This document shows, piece by piece, positions 36,705 to 46,400 of a stretch of DNA of 48,172 nucleotides (the first letter of the stretch is position 1; each line of letters begins with the position of its first letter). A model generated the notes under the pieces. That model was given only the letters and a program-made list of their open reading frames with translations, was not told the origin of the DNA and did no database searches. Both the position numbers and the translations under genes were made by a program. This DNA is from Candidatus Marivariicella framensis. Its GTDB lineage: Bacteria > Bacteroidota > Bacteroidia > Flavobacteriales > Flavobacteriaceae. The stretch covers positions 1 to 48,172 of the forward strand of contig CAJJCT010000024.1 in assembly GCA_905182735.1 (NCBI GenBank), given 5' to 3'.

Positions 36705-37537
36705 ATTTTTTCTGATTTTGTTGGCCTTTGATAAACTTGAAAAGGCTGTTTCAACAAATCTACTATTTTAGAATTTTTTTTCTCATCTGGAAAAACATCA
36801 ACTCCATAAACTATTTTTTCTCTATCTAAATCCATATAGGTGCCAAAAATTCTATCCCAGATCGAGAATATATTTCCATAGTTGGCGTCTGTGTATGGCA
36901 ATCTATAATGATGATGAATTTTATGCATATCTGGAGAAACCAGAACATAGCTTATTAATTTATCGATTTTTTTAGGAAGTTTAATATTTGCATGATTAAA
37001 TTGAGTAGAAATAACAGAAAGGGATTGGTAAAGCAAAACATATGCTATTGGGGCTCCAACAATTAATATTGCTAGTAAAGTAAAGCTAAATCTAATTAAG
37101 CTTTCTAAAGGATGGTGTCTGTTTGCTGTAGTTGTATCCACTTTATGATCAGAATGATGGACAAGGTGAATCATCCATAAAGAATTAAATTGATGTTCAA
37201 CATAATGAGCCAGAAAAGCACCAAAAAAGTCAAGTAAAAGAACTGCAATGAAAACTTCAAGAATTAAAGGGAGTTCATTAAAAAGATATATAAATCCAAA
37301 TTTATTATATACAACCCAATCAGAAATAGCTAAAAGTAAAAAGGCTAATGAGAAGTTTATTAAAATTGTTGTTGTTGTGAAAAAAAAGTTTGGAATGGCA
37401 TGTTTCCATTTTTTGTATTTAAATAAAAAAAGGGGAAGAGCACCTTCTAAAATCCAAAAAAACGAAATACCTCCTACTAGAATTATTGCCCTATGAAGAG
37501 TGGGTATGTTATTAAAATATTCAACAATAAATTCCAT
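36701..37537 (-). CDS. Sterol desaturase / fatty acid hydroxylase family membrane protein
   Basis: 278 residues with about four to five membrane helices. The histidine clusters of the di-iron hydroxylase superfamily are complete: HYVEHQ, HLVHHSDH, NRHHP and HKIHHH, followed by YGNIFSIWDRIFGTY. Enzymes of this type hydroxylate or desaturate lipid chains, sterols or carotenoids with oxygen. It is transcribed alone. The substrate is unknown; a carotenoid or fatty-acid substrate is plausible in a marine flavobacterium. Confidence 0.9.
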   Translation of the reverse strand: MEFIVEYFNNIPTLHRAIILVGGISFFWILEGALPLFLFKYKKWKHAIPNFFFTTTTILINFSLAFLLLAISDWVVYNKFGFIYLFNELPLILEVFIAVLLLDFFGAFLAHYVEHQFNSLWMIHLVHHSDHKVDTTTANRHHPLESLIRFSFTLLAILIVGAPIAYVLLYQSLSVISTQFNHANIKLPKKIDKLISYVLVSPDMHKIHHHYRLPYTDANYGNIFSIWDRIFGTYMDLDREKIVYGVDVFPDEKKNSKIVDLLKQPFQVYQRPTKSEKI

Positions 37538-37718
37538 AGGGTATAAAGATCATTATTTTTTTTCAATTTGAATTTACTAATAATAAATTTCATATAAAAA
37601 CATAAAAAATTTATATATTTATTTGATAAGGTTAAAAATTAAACCTTTTAATTTTTTTATAGTCTATATAATTGATGTTCATATCAATATAAATTAAAAA
37701 CCAATTAAAAATCATAAA

Positions 37719-40700
37719 ATGAAAAAATTTAGTTTATTAGTATTTAGTGTTCTATTTATGTTTAGTTCTTCATTTACAAATGCTCAAAAAAAGAGAGGGC
37801 AAAAAAAACAAGAATCAAAAACTACAAATAGGATAGATTTATCAGCATTTAAATTTAGAAATATTGGCCCTGCTTTTTTGTCAGGTAGAATCGCTGATAT
37901 AGCAATACATCCAAACAAAGAAAACACATGGTATGTTGCTGTGGGCTCTGGAGGTTTATGGAAAACTGAAAACGCAGGAACAACTTGGACCCCTTTGTTT
38001 GATAAGCAATCTTCATACTCTACTGGATGTGTAACTATTGATAATAACAATCCATCAACTATATGGCTTGGAACTGGAGAAAATGTGGGTGGTCGTCATG
38101 TTGCCTATGGAGATGGTGTTTACAGATCTGATGATGAAGGAAAGACATGGAAGAATATGGGATTAAAAAAATCTGAACATATATCAAAAATTATAGTTCA
38201 TCCTACAGATCCAGATATTGTATGGGTAGCTGCTCAGGGTCCTTTATGGAGTAAAGGAGGGGAAAGAGGATTATATAAAACTGAAAATGGTGGCAAAACA
38301 TGGGTTCAGACTCTAGGAAATAAAGAATGGACAGGAGTTACAGATATTTTAATTGACCCAAGAGATCCAAACACTTTATATGCTGCTACATGGGATCGTC
38401 ACAGAACTGTTGCCGCATTAATGGGTGGAGGACCAGGAACTGCAATTTACCGCTCAGATGATGGAGGTAATAACTGGAAAAAATTAAATAATGGAATCCC
38501 AAAATCCAATAAAGGTAAAATTGGTTTGGCAATTTCTCCGCAGAATCCTGATGTTGTTTATGCTGCTGTCGAACTAGATAGAACAAAAGGAGGTGTATTC
38601 AGATCAGAAAATAAAGGAGAATCGTGGAAAAAAATGTCAAATACTGTTTCTGGAGCCACTGGACCTCATTACTATCAAGAACTATATGCTAGTCCTCATA
38701 AATTTGACAGATTATATTTGATGAATGTTCGAGTTCTTAAATCAGAAGATGGAGGGAAAACATTCAATCAATTAAAAGAAGAAAAAAAGCATTCTGATAA
38801 TCATGTTTTAGTTTTTAAACAAGATGATCCAGATTACCTAATGATAGGAACAGATGCTGGAATTTATGAAAGTTTCGATTTAGCTGATACATGGAGATAC
38901 ATAAAGAACCTCCCATTAACACAGTTTTATAAAGTTGCGGTAAATAACCATGAGCCTTTTTATCATATTTTTGGAGGAACACAAGACAATGGATCAGCTG
39001 GAGGCCCTTCTGCTACTGATGAAAGAGAAGGAATAAGTAATAAGCATTGGTATAAAACTCTTGGAGCAGATGGTCACCAATCTGCAACTGACCCTGAATT
39101 TAACGATATTATATATGCTGAAACACAACAAGGGGGGCTTCATCGAATTGATTTAACTACTGGTGACCAAATAATGATTCAGCCACAGCCTGATCTAGGA
39201 GATCCTTTTGAAAGATTTAATTGGGATGCGCCTATTTTGGTCAGTCCTCACAAAGCATCAAGACTTTATTTTGCATCTTCAAGAGTTTGGAAATCTGAAA
39301 ATAGAGGGGATGATTGGATCCCAATATCAGAAGACTTGACAAGAAATGAGGAGAGAATAACTTTACCTATCATGGGACGTCAACAGAGTTGGGATAATGC
39401 ATGGGATGTAGGAGCGATGTCAAATTACAATACAATAACTTCCTTATCAGAATCTCCAATTAAAGAAGGTCTCATATATGCTGGAACAGACGATGGTTTT
39501 ATTCAAGTAACTTCTAATGGTGGTGAAAGCTGGATGAAAATCCCAGTTACTAAATTAGGTATACCTTCTAGAAGTTTTGTTAACGATATTAAAGCTGATT
39601 TATATGATGAAAATACCGTCTATGTAAGTTTAGATAATCATAAAGAAGGAGATTTCAACCCTTATATTTTTAAAAGTACAGATAAGGGCGTTACTTGGAA
39701 ATCGATTAAAGGAAACCTGCCAGACAGGATTCTAATATGGAGAATGGTTCAAGATCCAGTTGCTAAAAACTTACTTTTTGTAGCTACTGAATCTGGAGTT
39801 TACACTTCTTTAGATTCAGGTAATTCATGGAATAGACTTCCTGGAATGCCTAATATGGGAATTAGAGATTTAGTTATTCAAAAAAGAGAAAATGATTTGG
39901 TTGCTGCTTCATTTGGAAGAGGCTTCTTTGTACTTGATGATTATAGTGCATTAAGAGAAATGACTCCAGATAATTTGAAAAAAGAAGCAAAATTATATAG
40001 TCCTAGACCTGCAAAATGGTATAATCCAAAAAGCACTACGGGTAACACGGGAGCAGATTATTATTTTGCTGAAAATCCAGTTTTTGGTGCTGTTTTTACA
40101 TATCATTTAAATGGAGACTTTTCTACCATCAAGCAAAAAAGAATGAAAAAAGAGGGTAAGCTAAACAAAGCAAATTCCAATATTCCTTTTCCTGGATGGG
40201 ACGCTTTAGAAGATGAAAAAAATGAAAAAAAATCGATGGTTTGGCTTAATATAAAAGATTCAGATGGAAACATAATTAATAATATAAGTCAACCAGCTAA
40301 AAAAGGGACTCGAAAAATATCTTGGAACTTAAGACATTCTTCATCTACTCCGATTGATCCAGATAGAGTTTCAAGAGGGCAGGGAAGAGGATGGAGAAGC
40401 TGGGGAGGCCCTATGGCTATTCCTGGAAAGTATAGTGCTAGCATATATTTAGAAGCTAATGGAAAATATAAATTATTGGATGGTCCAATTAATTTTGATG
40501 TAAACTCTATTCGTGATGGAGTTCTGAAGGGGGCAGACTATGAAACTTATAACTCTTATAGGAATGAATTCACGAAACTTCAAAGTGATCTTGCAATGGC
40601 TAACAAAATGATGAGTGAAAATTCAAAGATTTTAAATGCATATAAAATGTCTGTAAATAAATCTTTAAGTATACCAGGTACTCTATCTGTTGATTTAGCT

Positions 40701-40988
40701 GATGCAGAGAAAACACTGTTAGAATTACAAGCTCAGATTCAAGGTAACTCTTCAAGGTCTGAAATTGGTGAAAGAAATCCACCTTCAATTCAAACTCACT
40801 TAAGAGCTGCTGGCTCTGGGATGAGGACTACCTATGGACCTACGGGATTGCATAAAAAGAGCTTAGGAATAGCCTCTAAAATGCTTTCTGATCTTATGCC
40901 TAGAATAACAATGTTACGTAATCAAAAATTACCGTTAATTAAGTCAAAATTAAATAAAATGAATGCTCCATCTATTTTGAGAGATTAA
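37719..40988 (+). CDS. Sortilin/VPS10-like BNR-repeat exported protein (paralogue 1)
   Basis: 1089 residues with a signal peptide ending TNAQ. Most of the protein is beta-propeller with repeated Asp-box motifs (S-x-D-x-G-x-T-W type): KTENAGTTW, RSDDEGKTW, KTENGGKTW, RSDDGGNNW, RSENKGESW, KSTDKGVTW and TSLDSGNSW, spread from about residue 75 to 715. The last about 350 residues are a beta domain (DGNIINNISQPAKKGTRKISWNLRH) then a helical tail. Such proteins are annotated VPS10/sortilin or BNR glycosyl hydrolases; catalytic sialidase residues are not evident. No T9SS C-terminal domain, so it is probably periplasmic or outer-membrane. Similar in build to the gene at 41657. Confidence 0.85.
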   Translation: MKKFSLLVFSVLFMFSSSFTNAQKKRGQKKQESKTTNRIDLSAFKFRNIGPAFLSGRIADIAIHPNKENTWYVAVGSGGLWKTENAGTTWTPLFDKQSSYSTGCVTIDNNNPSTIWLGTGENVGGRHVAYGDGVYRSDDEGKTWKNMGLKKSEHISKIIVHPTDPDIVWVAAQGPLWSKGGERGLYKTENGGKTWVQTLGNKEWTGVTDILIDPRDPNTLYAATWDRHRTVAALMGGGPGTAIYRSDDGGNNWKKLNNGIPKSNKGKIGLAISPQNPDVVYAAVELDRTKGGVFRSENKGESWKKMSNTVSGATGPHYYQELYASPHKFDRLYLMNVRVLKSEDGGKTFNQLKEEKKHSDNHVLVFKQDDPDYLMIGTDAGIYESFDLADTWRYIKNLPLTQFYKVAVNNHEPFYHIFGGTQDNGSAGGPSATDEREGISNKHWYKTLGADGHQSATDPEFNDIIYAETQQGGLHRIDLTTGDQIMIQPQPDLGDPFERFNWDAPILVSPHKASRLYFASSRVWKSENRGDDWIPISEDLTRNEERITLPIMGRQQSWDNAWDVGAMSNYNTITSLSESPIKEGLIYAGTDDGFIQVTSNGGESWMKIPVTKLGIPSRSFVNDIKADLYDENTVYVSLDNHKEGDFNPYIFKSTDKGVTWKSIKGNLPDRILIWRMVQDPVAKNLLFVATESGVYTSLDSGNSWNRLPGMPNMGIRDLVIQKRENDLVAASFGRGFFVLDDYSALREMTPDNLKKEAKLYSPRPAKWYNPKSTTGNTGADYYFAENPVFGAVFTYHLNGDFSTIKQKRMKKEGKLNKANSNIPFPGWDALEDEKNEKKSMVWLNIKDSDGNIINNISQPAKKGTRKISWNLRHSSSTPIDPDRVSRGQGRGWRSWGGPMAIPGKYSASIYLEANGKYKLLDGPINFDVNSIRDGVLKGADYETYNSYRNEFTKLQSDLAMANKMMSENSKILNAYKMSVNKSLSIPGTLSVDLADAEKTLLELQAQIQGNSSRSEIGERNPPSIQTHLRAAGSGMRTTYGPTGLHKKSLGIASKMLSDLMPRITMLRNQKLPLIKSKLNKMNAPSILRD

Positions 40989-41002
40989 TTATATTTATAA
41001 GT

Positions 41003-41035
41003 AAAGCCTCAAAGAAATTTGGGGCTTTTTATTTT
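41003..41035. terminator. Intrinsic terminator between convergent genes
   Basis: An 11-bp stem (AAAGCCTCAAA / TTTGGGGCTTT, one G-U pair) with a GAAA tetraloop and a T-rich tail. It ends the first sortilin-like gene; the minus-strand thioesterase stop lies within it, and the structure could also serve that gene. Confidence 0.85.
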
Positions 41036-41463
41036 AGAATTTGTTTCAAGGATTTTAATATATTATCAGGGATTGGAACAGACTTTTTTTTTGATCTATT
41101 CACAAAAGAATGAACAAATTCTCCATATGCAGAAGCTCTATTTTCTCTATCTTTAAAAACACCAATTCCATATGTTACAGAGGTAGTCCCTAGCTTTTTC
41201 ACAACTATCCCTACATCTATAATTCCAGGATAAGAGATCCCAGATAAATAATTACAATTCGAGTGAACAACATAACCAACTATTGGAGAATCTTTCATGT
41301 TTAAGCTGGTGTTTTCTATCAAATATTGATTAATAGCTGTATCAAAATAGGAATAGTATGTTATATTATTAATGTGTCCATATATATCATTATCAGTCCA
41401 ACGAGTTGAAATTGAATAAAAGCATTTGTAATCAGATCGATTTAATAATTTTTCTTCGCTCAT
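41029..41463 (-). CDS. Acyl-CoA thioesterase, hot-dog fold (4HBT family)
   Basis: 144 residues. STRWTDNDIYGHINNITYYSYFDTA is the 4HBT/YbgC-type signature, with the Asp and His of DNDIYGHINN in the expected active-site position. It hydrolyses acyl-CoA thioesters in the cytoplasm; chain specificity is unknown. It is a lone minus-strand gene between the two sortilin-like genes. Confidence 0.88.
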   Translation of the reverse strand: MSEEKLLNRSDYKCFYSISTRWTDNDIYGHINNITYYSYFDTAINQYLIENTSLNMKDSPIVGYVVHSNCNYLSGISYPGIIDVGIVVKKLGTTSVTYGIGVFKDRENRASAYGEFVHSFVNRSKKKSVPIPDNILKSLKQILK

Positions 41464-41656
41464 AAATTTATTTTACACTAATATATTAATTTGCCGTCAT
41501 ATACAATGTTTGCTAATAAAAACTCAATATTCAAAGCTGTTTTATAATTTTTATTAAATATTTAAAAACTAAAAGAGGTCTAAAATCAATTAATAAAGAA
41601 CCATAAGCTTTATTAGTTTTTTTTTATTAAATTCAAGAATATGAATTTATCTTATT
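41464..41656 (+). other. 193-nt intergenic leader with orphan terminator-like hairpin
   Basis: Between the thioesterase start and the second sortilin-like gene. It contains a hairpin at 41591-41615 (TAATAAAG, 9-nt loop, CTTTATTA) followed by nine T, and a short out-of-frame ATG frame (41641-41667, eight codons) overlapping the downstream start. No exact Bacteroidota promoter was found. The hairpin could be an attenuator or the end of a small RNA. Confidence 0.45.
41591..41625 (+). terminator. Terminator-like hairpin upstream of the second sortilin-like gene
   Basis: An 8-bp stem with one G-C pair and a 9-nt loop, followed by nine T. No plus-strand gene ends here, since the previous one is terminated at 41003-41035. 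The stem is weak, so chance in AT-rich DNA is possible. Confidence 0.4.
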
Positions 41657-44600
41657 ATGAAAATTAAATTAACATTCTTTTTATTTATTACTCTAAGTCT
41701 TCAAGCAACTCCAAACACTTCAAATGACAGTATTATAAACTCTCTTCATTGGAGGAATATAGGACCCGATCGTGGTGGCAGGTCATTAGCTGTTGCAGGA
41801 TCATCAAGAATCAATGAATACTATTTTGGAGCTGTAGGGGGAGGTTTATGGAAAACTACCGATGGTGGACAAACATGGAATCCTGTTACTGATGGACAAA
41901 TAAAAAGTTCTTCAGTTGGAGCAGTTGCAGTTTCAGAGTCTAACCCTGACATTATATATATTGGAATGGGTGAGACTGAATTAAGAGGAAATATTATGCA
42001 AGGGGATGGTGTTTATAAATCAATTGATGCTGGTTTAACTTGGAATCATATTGGACTTGAAGACACCCAGGCTATTTCAAAAATCAGAATACATCCAACA
42101 AATCCTGATGTGTTATATGTAGCTGCATTAGGACATCCTTATGGAGAAAACGAGCAAAGGGGAGTTTTTAAATCTGTTGATGGAGGAAAGAATTGGGAAA
42201 AGATATTATTCAAAAGCCCTAAATCTGGAGCAATCGATATGATTCTTGATCCTAATAATCCAGATATATTATATGCATCATTTTGGCAAGTATACAGAAC
42301 CCCTTATAAAATGCTAGGAGGTGGTCCCGAGTGTAGCCTATATAAATCTGAGGATGGAGGAGATTCATGGGTAGATATTTCAGAAAATAAGGGATTTCCA
42401 AAAAGACCACTAGGTAAAATAGGAATTACAGTTTCACCTGCTAATTCCAATAAGTTGTGGGCTTTGGTTGAATCTGATAATGGGGGAGTTTATTCATCTG
42501 AAGATGCAGGTGAATCATGGAGTTTAGTTAATGATGAGCGTAAATTAAGGCAAAGAGCTTTCTATTATAGTAGAATTTACGCTGATCCAAAGGATGAAAA
42601 TACAGTATATGCATTGAATACTGGATTTTATAAGTCTACTGATGGTGGAAAAACGTTTGATACAAGAATAATTGTGCCACATGGTGACAACCATGATTTA
42701 TGGATAGATCCTCAAAACCCATCCCGAATGGCAAATGCAAACGATGGGGGAGGTTGTGTTTCTGTTAATGGGGGAAAGACTTGGACCGATCTTGATTTTC
42801 CAACTTCTCAGCTATACCATATTATGGTAACAAAAGATTTCCCTTATTATGTTTGTGGGGCTCAGCAAGACAACTCCACAATGTGTGTTCCTTCTGAGGG
42901 GTGGAATTTTAAGCAAGCACGTGGTCCACATAAACAATATTATTATCCTGTAGGAGGAGGTGAATCTGGTTATATTACACAACACCCATCAAATCTTGAC
43001 TGGTTTTATGCTGGTAGTCAGGGAGCATTACTTACAAAATTTGATAGAAAAACTGGATTTAAAAGAGATATTCAGGTCTACCCAAGATTTTTTTCTGGAG
43101 AACCTGCAAGTGAATTACCAGAGAGATGGCAATGGACATTCCCAATAATTTTTTCACCCTTAAATTCAAGTAAACTCTATACCAGCTCTCAACATGTTTG
43201 GGTATCAGAAGATGATGGACAAAGTTGGTCAAAAATAAGTCCTGATCTTACTTATGCCGATCCTAAAACACTTGGAAAAACCGGAGGAGTGATTACAAAT
43301 GATATGAATGGTCCAGAGATTTACGCCACTATATTTTCCTTAGTTCCGTCAAGTTATGATGAAAACACATTATGGGCTGGGTCTGATGATGGATTAGTCC
43401 ATCTGACTCAAGATCATGGAAAGTCATGGAAAAACATAACACCTCCAGATATGCCAAAAGATACCAGAATTAGTATAATAGAGGAGTCTAAACATAATCC
43501 AGGGACTATATATATAGCTGGAAAAAGATATCAAATGGATGATAGAAAACCATATTTATGGAAAACACACGATTATGGTAAGACATGGAGTAAGATAATA
43601 AATGGTATTAGAAATGATGACTTCCTGCATGTGATTCGTGAAGATTTAAAAATTCCTGGTCTATTGTATGCTGGTGGTGAACACGAAGTATGGGTTTCTT
43701 ATAATGATGGAGATAATTGGGAGTCAATAAGTTTAAATCTTCCAGACACTCAAATATCTGACTTAATAGTTACCGAAAAAGATTTAGTGGTTGGTACTCA
43801 TGGAAGGTCAGTTTATATACTTGATGATATTTCGCCAATAAGAGAAATGTCAAAAGTTGACAAACAAAAGCCACATCTTTATGATGTATATTTTGCAACC
43901 AGAAGAGTTCAAGACGCTGAAATTAAATATTACCTTCCATCTACACCCAAAAAACTATCAATTAAAATACTTGATAGTAAAAACAGAATTGTATTAGAAA
44001 AAGAGGGTGTTACTGATGATCAAACAAAGGATGAATCTTCTTCATGGTTTGGAGCGGATAATAAAAACCCAACAATGAATAGCGGATTAAACAATTACAA
44101 ATGGAATCTAAGATATCAAGGAGCTAGAGATTTTGAGGGTATGGTAATCTGGTCTGCAAAACCAACACTTGGGCCAATTGCTCCTCCTGGACAATATAGA
44201 TTTCAGCTAATCATAGATGATAATATGTATGAAACTGTTTTTGAAGTAAGAAAAGATCCAAGAATAGATGTTTTAGATACCGTTATTAACAAACAATTTG
44301 ACTTTGCAATGAGTATAATGATGCAAACTGATCTTGCGAATAAAAGTGTAATTGAAATTCGTTCAATTAAAGAAAAGTTGAATAATATTTATGATATTTC
44401 CTCAGTTTATGGAACTAAAGGGTTTGATAGTTCTAGATCAAAAAAAATCAAAGTATTAATCTCTGATTTTGAAACTATAGAATCTAGTATATATCAAGTA
44501 AAGAATCAAAGTGGTCAAGACCCATTAAATTTTCCAATTAAAGTAAATAATAGGTTAGCGTATTTAAGAAAAAGTGTTGAAAGTGGAGACGGTCTTCCTA

Positions 44601-44701
44601 CGGCAGGTTCAATTGAAGTTTTCAAACTATTAAAGAATGAGCTGTCAGGTTATGTGAGAAAATTTAATAAGCTTAAAATTCAAGCTAAAGAGTTATTTTA
44701 A
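41657..44701 (+). CDS. Sortilin/VPS10-like BNR-repeat exported protein (paralogue 2)
   Basis: 1014 residues with a signal peptide ending SLQATP. The same architecture as the 37719 gene: Asp-box repeats KTTDGGQTW, KSIDAGLTW, KSVDGGKNW, KSEDGGDSW, SSEDAGESW, KSTDGGKTF, VSEDDGQSW and KTHDYGKTW, shared NIGPxxxxGR near the start (RNIGPDRGGRS here), then a beta domain and helical tail. The two probably arose by duplication and diverged well before, since they differ in many repeats. It is followed after 9 nt by the amidohydrolase gene, so these two and the serine hydrolase gene probably form one operon. Ligand unknown. Confidence 0.85.
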   Translation: MKIKLTFFLFITLSLQATPNTSNDSIINSLHWRNIGPDRGGRSLAVAGSSRINEYYFGAVGGGLWKTTDGGQTWNPVTDGQIKSSSVGAVAVSESNPDIIYIGMGETELRGNIMQGDGVYKSIDAGLTWNHIGLEDTQAISKIRIHPTNPDVLYVAALGHPYGENEQRGVFKSVDGGKNWEKILFKSPKSGAIDMILDPNNPDILYASFWQVYRTPYKMLGGGPECSLYKSEDGGDSWVDISENKGFPKRPLGKIGITVSPANSNKLWALVESDNGGVYSSEDAGESWSLVNDERKLRQRAFYYSRIYADPKDENTVYALNTGFYKSTDGGKTFDTRIIVPHGDNHDLWIDPQNPSRMANANDGGGCVSVNGGKTWTDLDFPTSQLYHIMVTKDFPYYVCGAQQDNSTMCVPSEGWNFKQARGPHKQYYYPVGGGESGYITQHPSNLDWFYAGSQGALLTKFDRKTGFKRDIQVYPRFFSGEPASELPERWQWTFPIIFSPLNSSKLYTSSQHVWVSEDDGQSWSKISPDLTYADPKTLGKTGGVITNDMNGPEIYATIFSLVPSSYDENTLWAGSDDGLVHLTQDHGKSWKNITPPDMPKDTRISIIEESKHNPGTIYIAGKRYQMDDRKPYLWKTHDYGKTWSKIINGIRNDDFLHVIREDLKIPGLLYAGGEHEVWVSYNDGDNWESISLNLPDTQISDLIVTEKDLVVGTHGRSVYILDDISPIREMSKVDKQKPHLYDVYFATRRVQDAEIKYYLPSTPKKLSIKILDSKNRIVLEKEGVTDDQTKDESSSWFGADNKNPTMNSGLNNYKWNLRYQGARDFEGMVIWSAKPTLGPIAPPGQYRFQLIIDDNMYETVFEVRKDPRIDVLDTVINKQFDFAMSIMMQTDLANKSVIEIRSIKEKLNNIYDISSVYGTKGFDSSRSKKIKVLISDFETIESSIYQVKNQSGQDPLNFPIKVNNRLAYLRKSVESGDGLPTAGSIEVFKLLKNELSGYVRKFNKLKIQAKELF

Positions 44702-44710
44702 TTAAATATT

Positions 44711-46384
44711 ATGAAACTATTCAAAACTCTAATACTGTTACTGTTAATATTTAGCTGTTCTCCGCCTATCAATTATGATATTTTAATCAAAAATGGAACA
44801 ATTGCTGATGGCTCAGGAAACCCAACTTATATTGGATCTGTTGGTATTAATGCAGACACTATTGCAGCTGTTGGAAAGATAAAAGGAACAGGAACCTCAG
44901 AGATAGATGCAAGTGGTTTGGTTGTTGCACCTGGTTTTATAAATGTACTTTCTTGGGCAACCGAATCATTAATAGAAGATGGTAGATCCCAGAGTGATAT
45001 TAGACAGGGAGTCACTTTAGAGGTTTTTGGTGAAGGCTGGTCTATGGGTCCATTAAGTAAAGATTTAAAAAAGGATTTACAATTACCAACAGCACAAGGA
45101 GATATTAAATACGACGTTGATTGGAATTCACTAGATGAATATTTACAATCATTAATAAAACGTGGTATTTCACCAAATGTAGCTTCATTTATTGGTGCAA
45201 CTACAGTTAGAATCAACCATATAGGATATGAGGATCGTGCTCCAACAGATGAAGAATTGACCTCTATGAAACAAATGGTAAGACAAGCTATGGAAGATGG
45301 TGCTCTTGGTGTTGGTTCATCATTAATTTATGCACCTGCTTTTTATTCAAGTACAGAAGAATTGATTGCATTATGCAAAGTTGCATCAGAATATAATGGA
45401 CTTTATATTTCACATATGCGTAGTGAAGGAAATCGTCTGTTACAAAGTATTGATGAATTAATGCGTATAGCAAATGAAGCTGATATTCGCGCAGAAATAT
45501 ATCACTTAAAAATGAGTGGTAAAGAAAATTGGAGTAAATATGATGAAGTTGTTAAAAAAATTGACTCTGCTAGGACAGCAGGTTTAAGTATAACAACTAA
45601 TATGTATAATTATGTTGCTGGAGCAACAGGTTTGGATGCTTCCATGCCTCCTTGGGTTCAAGAAGGTGGTTACAAAAAATGGGCAGAACGTTTGCAAGAC
45701 CCAAAAATACGTCAAAGGGTTTTAGGAGAAATGACAACTCCAACTGACAAATGGGAAAATTTAATGTATGCTGCAGGAACTTCAGATAATTTATTGTTAG
45801 TTGGTTTTAAAAATGATAGTTTACGGCATTATACCGGTAAAACTTTAACAGAGGTTGCTATTATACATGGTAAATCACCTGAAGAAACTGCAATGGATTT
45901 AGTAATTGCAGATGGTAGTCGTGTTGGAACTGTTTACTTTTTGATGTCAGAAGAGAATATAAAAAAACAAATTGCATTACCTTATATGAGTTTTGGATCT
46001 GATGCTTCCTCAATGACTCCAGAAGGGGTTTTTTTAAATTCAAGTACACACCCTAGAGCTTATGGAAATTTTTCTAGATTACTAGGGAAGTATGTTAGAG
46101 ATGAGCAAATAATTTCAATTGAAGAAGCTGTCAGAAAATTAACATCATTACCAGCTTCTAACTTAAAAATTAAAAACCGTGGGAACCTTGCTAAAGGTTA
46201 TTTCGCAGACTTAGCTATTTTTAATCCTGAAACTATTCAAGACCATGCAACTTTTACTGAACCTCATCAATTATCGACAGGAATGGTACATGTGTTTGTA
46301 AACGGGGAGCAAGTATTAAAAGATGGCGAACATACTGGTGCGACCCCTGGAAGGGTGGTTAGAGGGCCGGGTTACAAAAATTAA
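44711..46384 (+). CDS. D-aminoacylase-like amidohydrolase lipoprotein lacking the HxH motif
   Basis: 557 residues with a lipoprotein signal (FSC, Cys16). The fold is an amidohydrolase barrel: DILIKNGTIADGSG, then VVAPGFIN, SDIRQGVTLEV, ISHMRSEG with His235, IYHLKMSG with His265, and SFGSDASS with an Asp near 429. These fit N-acyl-D-amino acid deacylase. However, the first metal motif, normally HTH after GFIDV, reads L80-S81-W82. In D-aminoacylase the tightly bound metal uses a Cys and two later His, so a one-metal enzyme is possible; the Cys place is also changed to FGEG. The C-terminus has the usual IKNRGNLAKGYFADLAIF. It probably acts at the envelope on N-acyl amino acids or peptides. Confidence 0.85.
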   Translation: MKLFKTLILLLLIFSCSPPINYDILIKNGTIADGSGNPTYIGSVGINADTIAAVGKIKGTGTSEIDASGLVVAPGFINVLSWATESLIEDGRSQSDIRQGVTLEVFGEGWSMGPLSKDLKKDLQLPTAQGDIKYDVDWNSLDEYLQSLIKRGISPNVASFIGATTVRINHIGYEDRAPTDEELTSMKQMVRQAMEDGALGVGSSLIYAPAFYSSTEELIALCKVASEYNGLYISHMRSEGNRLLQSIDELMRIANEADIRAEIYHLKMSGKENWSKYDEVVKKIDSARTAGLSITTNMYNYVAGATGLDASMPPWVQEGGYKKWAERLQDPKIRQRVLGEMTTPTDKWENLMYAAGTSDNLLLVGFKNDSLRHYTGKTLTEVAIIHGKSPEETAMDLVIADGSRVGTVYFLMSEENIKKQIALPYMSFGSDASSMTPEGVFLNSSTHPRAYGNFSRLLGKYVRDEQIISIEEAVRKLTSLPASNLKIKNRGNLAKGYFADLAIFNPETIQDHATFTEPHQLSTGMVHVFVNGEQVLKDGEHTGATPGRVVRGPGYKN

Positions 46385-46400
46385 TAAAAGATATAGTATA

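Noticed and set aside
37628-37655. AAGGTT / AACCTT inverted repeat with T-rich tail before the first sortilin-like gene
   Set aside because: Only six base pairs with an AT-rich loop, and no gene ends upstream on this strand; too weak to call a terminator.
44827-45216. 129-codon minus-strand frame opposite the amidohydrolase
   Set aside because: Antisense shadow of a well-supported gene with no recognisable motif.
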